Assembly: GCA_037447655.1 (NCBI GenBank)
Contig: JBBHKE010000847.1
Span: 1-64,000 of the forward strand
Source: Zygnema cylindricum
Lineage: Eukaryota > Streptophyta > Zygnematophyceae > Zygnematales > Zygnemataceae
Length of the DNA stretch: 64,000 bases
Reading direction: 5' to 3'
The number at the start of each line of letters is the position of its first letter. Position 1 is the first letter of the stretch. The notes under the pieces are model-generated. The model searched no databases. It saw only the letters and a program-made list of their open reading frames with translations, and was not told where the DNA came from. Below are positions 59,239-64,000 of the stretch, piece after piece. Both the position numbers and the translations under genes were made by a program.

Positions 59239-60355
59239 CTCTAGGGTACCATTCTTTAATGGAAATGGCTTCATTTAGTGGGAAAGTATGATGATAGGAG
59301 CTCTATGCGAAAAAATGTTTTGGGGGATTGTGAGTGGACGGTTGGGGCGTCCATCAAGTCTTGGAATCCGTCGAGGGTTTTGAGGAAGCAGATTCACCAG
59401 GAAAGAGGATCCACCTTCAACGGAGGAAACAAAGGAAGGAGAGGTGGTGGACAAAGGAAAGGAGAAGGAGGCGACCACACCAATAGCAATTGGTTCCGCA
59501 TTCATGTCACCTATTCCGAGGAACGAGGAGAATGATACTGAAACCTGGGACTTCAACAATATGGTGGCAAAGCACTTCATCCTATGCCATCTTACTCAAG
59601 GACTTGCATGTCCTCATTTGCAGGTAGAAAGGGCATCCGATCTTTGGATGGCTCTCATAGAGATGTACCGAAGTGGCACGATTCAGCAACAACAGTTGGT
59701 TGATCAGAAAGTTAAGGAGTATGTATACAAAGGGGGGAAGATGTTGGATTTTTGCAATGAGCTTGCTACACTCTTCATGGAGCTAGAGAGTGCGGGAAAA
59801 GTTTTTAGTGAAAAAGAAAAGGTTAACTGTTTACTGATGAAGTTACCTGATGAGTTCGAGAACATAGTCAACCGTGTGCAGGACTTGCCGGACTCAAGGT
59901 GGATATGGAACTCAGTGGTAGGGATGATTCTCGTTCGAGAGAATACGATTGAGATCCGAAGGGGAGGAAAGAGTGGCCAAGCCTTGGCAACAGCGACCGA
60001 TTGGAGGAACAAGGATTCACGGAAACCGGTCGGAATCTATAGGGGGAGGGAGCAGAATAATGAGGTTGACGAGTTCGAACCAAGGGCTCCCAAAGGTTTA
60101 TGTCATTTTTGTAACAAACCGGGGCACTATATGGCAGAGTGCACTAATCTAACCAAGCTTCGGTTAAAGGAGGGGCAGACCGGTGGTACCCCGAGAAGAA
60201 AGAAAAAGGCCCTTGTCACACAGGTACTTGAGGCAGAATCCGAGGACGAGGACGATGAGCTCCTTTTGGATGAGGAGTTGGAGGCGAAAAATGAGGTTAA
60301 AATTCCACGAAGGCAGAAATGTGTTTACGGTGGATTGAAAGGTGAAGCAGGCTAG
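59228..60355 (+). pseudogene. copia gag with one CCHC zinc knuckle
   Basis: The frame containing gag can be followed back to an ATG at 59228 (inside the primer-binding site) but has a TAG at 59276 and another stop near 59380. From about 59444 it is open for 303 codons. Gag core words are HFILCHLTQGLACPHLQ, ASDLWMALIEMY and LDFCNELATLFMELESAGK, and the knuckle CHFCNKPGHYMAEC follows at about residue 222 of the open part, before a basic then acidic end. Matches the UBN2-type copia gag. Confidence 0.85.
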
Positions 60356-60730
60356 ATTATAGATTCAGGTGCCTCCATGCACATGTGTAAGGATAGGCAC
60401 CTGTTCAATAAGATAAGAAAGATTCCCACCGTAGAGATAGAGTACGGGGATGGGAGGATAGTCACCACTACTCTTGTAGGATTGGTAGATGTGAAAGTGT
60501 TAGTAGAAGGAAAGACATCCATATTAACATTCTCCGATGTATTGTTTATTCCGTAGCTGAACAAAAACCTTATTTCTACATCTATATTAGATGATAAGGG
60601 TTTTTTCACTACCAGTAGGGAAGGAGTCTTTACTGCTAGTTTTGAGGAGGATGTCTATTTCATTGCTGAGAAAGGTAGCCATGGGATGTTTAGGCTGATC
60701 TTAAGTAATGAAACGAAGAAACTTTATTAA
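60356..60730 (+). pseudogene. copia aspartic protease remnant
   Basis: Directly after the stop ending gag, the same frame reads IIDSGASMHMCKDRHLF, the DSG(A) catalytic site, then TLVGLVDVKVLV and TFSDVLFIP. It is interrupted by further stops near 60555 and 60727. Confidence 0.8.
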
Positions 60731-60748
60731 AGTGGTGTTCATGAAATT

Positions 60749-61597
60749 ATGATGTGGCATAAGAGGCTTGGGCATGTGAATCTAGATAAGTTAAGAGAGA
60801 TGAAAAAGATGGGTGTGGTGGAAGGGATTCAGTTCAGTGAGAGTGATGATATAAGTGATTGTAGTGGATGTGCTCAAGGTAAAGCACACAAATTACCCTT
60901 TCCTAAAACAGCACCTATAAGGGAGAAAAGATTTTAGATTTAGTACATACAGATATTTGGGGACCAGCCAGAGTGCCATCACCCGGGGGTAAGATATTTA
61001 TGATGACTATCACCGATGATTGGTCACGGTATTCCAAAGCGTTTTTTTTGAAAAATAAGTCAGAGGCTCAGGAATGTTTTAAACAATATAAAGCATGTAG
61101 TGAATAACTCCATGAAACCTCAATCAAGAGAGTAAGCAGTGACAATGGTGGAGAGTATACCTCTAACCAGTTTGAGGATTTTTTGAGGGAAGATGGAGTC
61201 CAACACCAAAAGACAGTTCCAAAAAACTCGGAACAGAATGGGGTAGCTCAAAGATTAAATAGGACACTAAGTGATAGTGCTAGAAATATGTTGTCCGATA
61301 AGAAGATAGGAAAATGGTTTTGGGCAGAGCAATGAACTGTGTTAATTACCTCAAAAATAGAGTTCTTATTTCAGCTATAAAAGATCAAACACCTTATGAG
61401 AGATGGACAGGCCAGAAACCAGACATATCTCACTTAAAGGTTTTTGGTGTCAAGTATTCAGTCTAGATACAGATCGGTCTAATTGGAAGATAGATCTTAA
61501 AGGAAAACCGGAATACTTATTAGGATATGATGAAAATGTTAAAGGATATAGATTTTATGATCTAAAAATGGAAGATATAATCTTAGTAAAGATCTAG
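60749..61597 (+). pseudogene. copia integrase, catalytic Glu replaced by Gln
   Basis: The zinc half has His, His, Cys, Cys (MMWHKRLGHVNLDKL and CSGCAQGKAHKLPF). The core reads LVHTDIWGPARVPS (first Asp), ITDDWSRYSKAFFL, SSDNGGEYTS (second Asp) and EQNGVAQRLNRTL, where the family has Glu in place of the Gln (CAA at 61249-61251). Frameshifts at about 60936 and 61330 and a stop near 61107. The C-terminal part includes LKGKPEYLLGYDENVKGYRF. Confidence 0.85.
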
Positions 61598-61800
61598 TAG
61601 TTATGGATGAAGGAAAGTCCGTGGATCCATTCAAGTATACAAAGTCAGTAAAAATCAGATTTGAGTCAGAAAGTTCCGATGACTTTGAACTTCCTAACTA
61701 TCCAGGTTTTAGAGAAGATGACATTCTTGCATGTACAAATCAGACCGCAAAAGACTCGGTTGCGGAAACTCCAGTGACAACTCTACCCGAAGCGTAAGAC

Positions 61801-62963
61801 GTGATGGAAATTGATTCGGAATCAGGGGATAGGGGAGAAGCCGAGGTTGTTCGAAAGAACCCACGAGAACCATCTATTACGGCCACAACTTTTGAGGGGA
61901 GAAGGAAAAGTAGTAAAAGATTACAAGAAAAACATGTTAATAACAAGGTAACAAAACTATCTCATCAAGATGAACCTCAAACTTTTGGAGAGGCGATGAC
62001 TTGTCCACAAAGGAACAGGTGGAAAAAAGCCATCAATGAGGAGATGGCCTCAATTATGGCAGCCAATACTTGGGAACTAGTGGACTGCCACCTAACTGAA
62101 AACCAATTGGTTGTAAGTGGGTTTCAAAAAAAATAAAACTAAACCCGAATAACACCATTGAGCGTTACATAGCCCGATTAGTGGCAAAAGGATTTACACA
62201 GAAAGAAGGAATCAACTACGAGAAAACCTTTGCCCCGGTCGTCAGATTTCCCTCCGTTCGCATACTTCTCAGACTAGCAACAGCGGAAGACATGGAGGTG
62301 CACCAGATAGACATCAAAACAACCTTTTTGCATGGAGAATTGGAAGAGGAGATCTTCATGAGACAACCCGAAGGATTTGTGGAAGAAGGAGATGAGAGTA
62401 AGTTATGCCGGCTGATTAAATCCCTTTACGGTTTGAAACTGGCGCCTCGATAGTGGAATAAGAAACTTAATGAGTTTCGTACCGGTCTAGGATATATCCG
62501 GATCAGCTCAGATCACTCAATCTATGTTTTTGAAGATGAGGAAGGTGTTATATTTTTTGCAATATGTTGATGATTTACTTGTTTTAACTAAATCAATGGA
62601 AAAAATGAATAAAATGAAAACCGATCTTAAGGGGAGATTTGAAATTAATGATATGGGGGAAAAAAAACATATTTTGGGAATTCAAGTAAAAAGAGATAAA
62701 AAAAGAAAGATTATAAGATTGACTCAAAAAGAAGCAATAGGGAACATGCTTGAAAAATTTTAGATGGATAAAGCTAATAGTTTTACAACTCCAATGGAGT
62801 TAAAGAAGGGAAATGAGGGGGGTGAGGAAGAAAGAGTCATAGTTTTAGAAAAGGAATTATCTCTTGAAGAACAGAAGTTCATGCAGACTATTCTTTACAG
62901 GCAAGTATTGGGAAGTCTAATCTGTTTTATGAATTGTACCCGACCAGATTTAGCTGCGCTATA
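61801..62963 (+). pseudogene. copia reverse transcriptase
   Basis: WKKAINEEMASIMAANTWEL, then (after a frame change at about 62130) MAKGFTQKEGINYEKTFAPV, VHQIDIKTTFLHGELEEEI, MRQPEGFVEEG and LCRLIKSLYGLK. The catalytic YVDD is in LQYVDDLLVLTKS (about 62560). A stop follows LAPR at 62454 and another at 62761. Standard copia RT signatures. Confidence 0.9.
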
Positions 62964-63169
62964 GGAGTGCTGAGTAAAAGTCTAAATGCTCCCACTAAAT
63001 GGGATTGGGAGGCAGCTAAGAGAGTCTTTAGATATTGTTAGGAACTAGCGATCTATAGTTGCATTTTGGTGGGGAAAATATTGACATCACTTCTTGGAGT
63101 GATGTCATTTATGGTGATGCTTCGATGAGGAGATGTACTTCAGAATACAAATTATAGGCGGGTGATACA

Positions 63170-63571
63170 TAGGTGGGTGATGGGACTTGCTGTTGGAGTT
63201 GCAAACAACAAAAGGATATTGCTCAGTCTACCATAGAGGCTGAGTATATGGCCTCTTGCTCTGCTGTAAAAGAATTGATGTGGGTCAAGTCTTTGCTTGG
63301 TGAGCTTGCTCACCTTAAGAGTGGTGTGCATAATTTTTTTTGTGATAATCAGGCAGCAATCGCTATTTCTACCAATCCTAAACATCATTTTAAAGCCAAA
63401 CACATGGACATCAGACTCAGCTTTGTTAGAGAGAAAGTAGAAAACAAAATAATCAGTTTAGAGTACCGACCAGATAGTGAGATGGTAGCAGATATGATGA
63501 CCAAACCTGTGCCTTCCCCTAAGCTAATTTTTTGCAGGGAGAAGTGTGGTCTGAAATTAAAGATTGACTAG
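63170..63571 (+). pseudogene. copia RNase H domain and pol end
   Basis: Open for 132 codons: STIEAEYMASCSAVKELMWV with the catalytic Glu, CDNQAAIAISTNPKHHFKAK with the Asp, HMDIRLSFVREKVE and MVADMMTKPVP. The first Asp region lies just upstream in damaged sequence. This is the conserved end of copia polyproteins. Confidence 0.9.
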
Positions 63572-63584
63572 AAAATAAGGGGAG
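63572..63584 (+). promoter_or_regulatory. polypurine tract of the copia element
   Basis: AAAATAAGGGGAG directly before the LTR start TGTAG. Confidence 0.85.
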
Positions 63585-64000
63585 TGTAGAAACTAATGGT
63601 TTTATTAGTATTTTCTAGGTCTGAAAAGAATATAGAAGTCGAGGCAGTCTATCTCTAACTTCTCTCTCCAACTCTCAAACTTGTCGCAGTCACTGAGAAA
63701 TTGGAGAGGAAGCTTGAGCCATGGCTACCTAGGCTATCCAGAGGTTTACGGGAAATATATATATATATATATATGTTTATTTACCGGTAGAGGTTTATTT
63801 ACTAAAAGGATATGTGTTGCACCCAGGATTTGTTCTCGGTACCTGTCGGACGGTAAGCAGCCGATAGACGGTAGCCTTATCCGTTATGTCTAGACCTAGT
63901 GTTACGTACTATACAGTACGATATTTATTTAAACATTAATACGTAGGTTAAATCATTTAACTGTTATTGTTTACGGGATACATAGATCCGGTAATGTATA
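63585..64000 (+). repeat. 3' LTR of the copia element (partial)
   Basis: Starts TGTAGAAACTAATGG and from 63617 follows the 5' LTR (GGTCTGAAAAG, GTCGAGGCAGTCTATCTC), with differences including a TA microsatellite at about 63757-63773. The window ends within it. Confidence 0.9.

Larger units (their letters stand above)
58119..64000 (+). mobile_element. Ty1/copia retrotransposon, degenerate, running past the window edge
   Basis: Order on plus: 5' LTR (58119-59223), primer-binding site, gag with one CCHC knuckle, protease, integrase, reverse transcriptase, RNase H, purine tract and start of the 3' LTR (63585 onward). Integrase before RT gives the copia class. Many stops and frameshifts. It sits inside the second gypsy element. 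The five bases before the LTR are GCGAT (58114-58118), which should recur after the 3' LTR if this is a clean insertion. Confidence 0.93.

Overview
The window looks like nuclear DNA of a streptophyte plant or alga. Four intron-rich housekeeping genes can be rebuilt exon by exon, and each resembles plant or general eukaryotic families: a YIPF1/2-type Golgi membrane protein, a SYP2-class Qa-SNARE, a plastid ribosomal protein L34 with a transit peptide, and the ribosome-biogenesis protein bystin. The very large, repeat-filled intergenic space, the low-complexity purine/pyrimidine tracts and the abundance of decayed gypsy and copia elements would fit a charophyte such as Chara. That species guess is inference from general character, not a match I could run.

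Layout. 1-8760: gene-poor, AT-rich DNA with a hairpin, simple repeats, a degraded hAT transposase fragment (about 5470-6640) and a diverged GTAC-rich repeat field (7020-8520). 8761-33634: the genic island. It holds YIPF1-like (+), a foldback element (15447-17713), the C-terminal half of a SYP2 syntaxin (+), RPL34 (-) and bystin (+). RPL34 and bystin are divergent and share about 1 kb of upstream DNA carrying a short tandem repeat. 34968-41850: an unusual low-complexity domain with a roughly 3.9 kb pyrimidine tract, an ATC-type repeat, a GGGA/GA purine tract and then alternating purine and pyrimidine blocks. 43014-64000: nested mobile elements. These are a 1.2 kb TIR element with internal minisatellites, a Ty3/gypsy element (44744-51907, minus) inserted next to a second fragment of that TIR element, a 0.5 kb Tc1/mariner-type MITE, a pair of 204 bp direct repeats, a second and different Ty3/gypsy element (minus), and a Ty1/copia element (plus) inserted into it and running off the right edge.

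How it fits together. The four host genes belong to endomembrane traffic (YIPF1-like, SYP2) and ribosome production (RPL34 in the plastid, bystin in the nucleolus). No operon-like logic is expected. All retroelements carry stops or frameshifts and look inactive. The most informative details are in the elements. The copia primer-binding site matches the anticodon arm of plant initiator tRNA-Met (half-tRNA priming). The two gypsy integrases end in different candidate chromatin-binding tails, one chromodomain-like and one PHD-finger-like. Both the second gypsy integrase and the copia integrase have lost the catalytic glutamate. I found no CRISPR array, no rRNA and no convincing tRNA gene.
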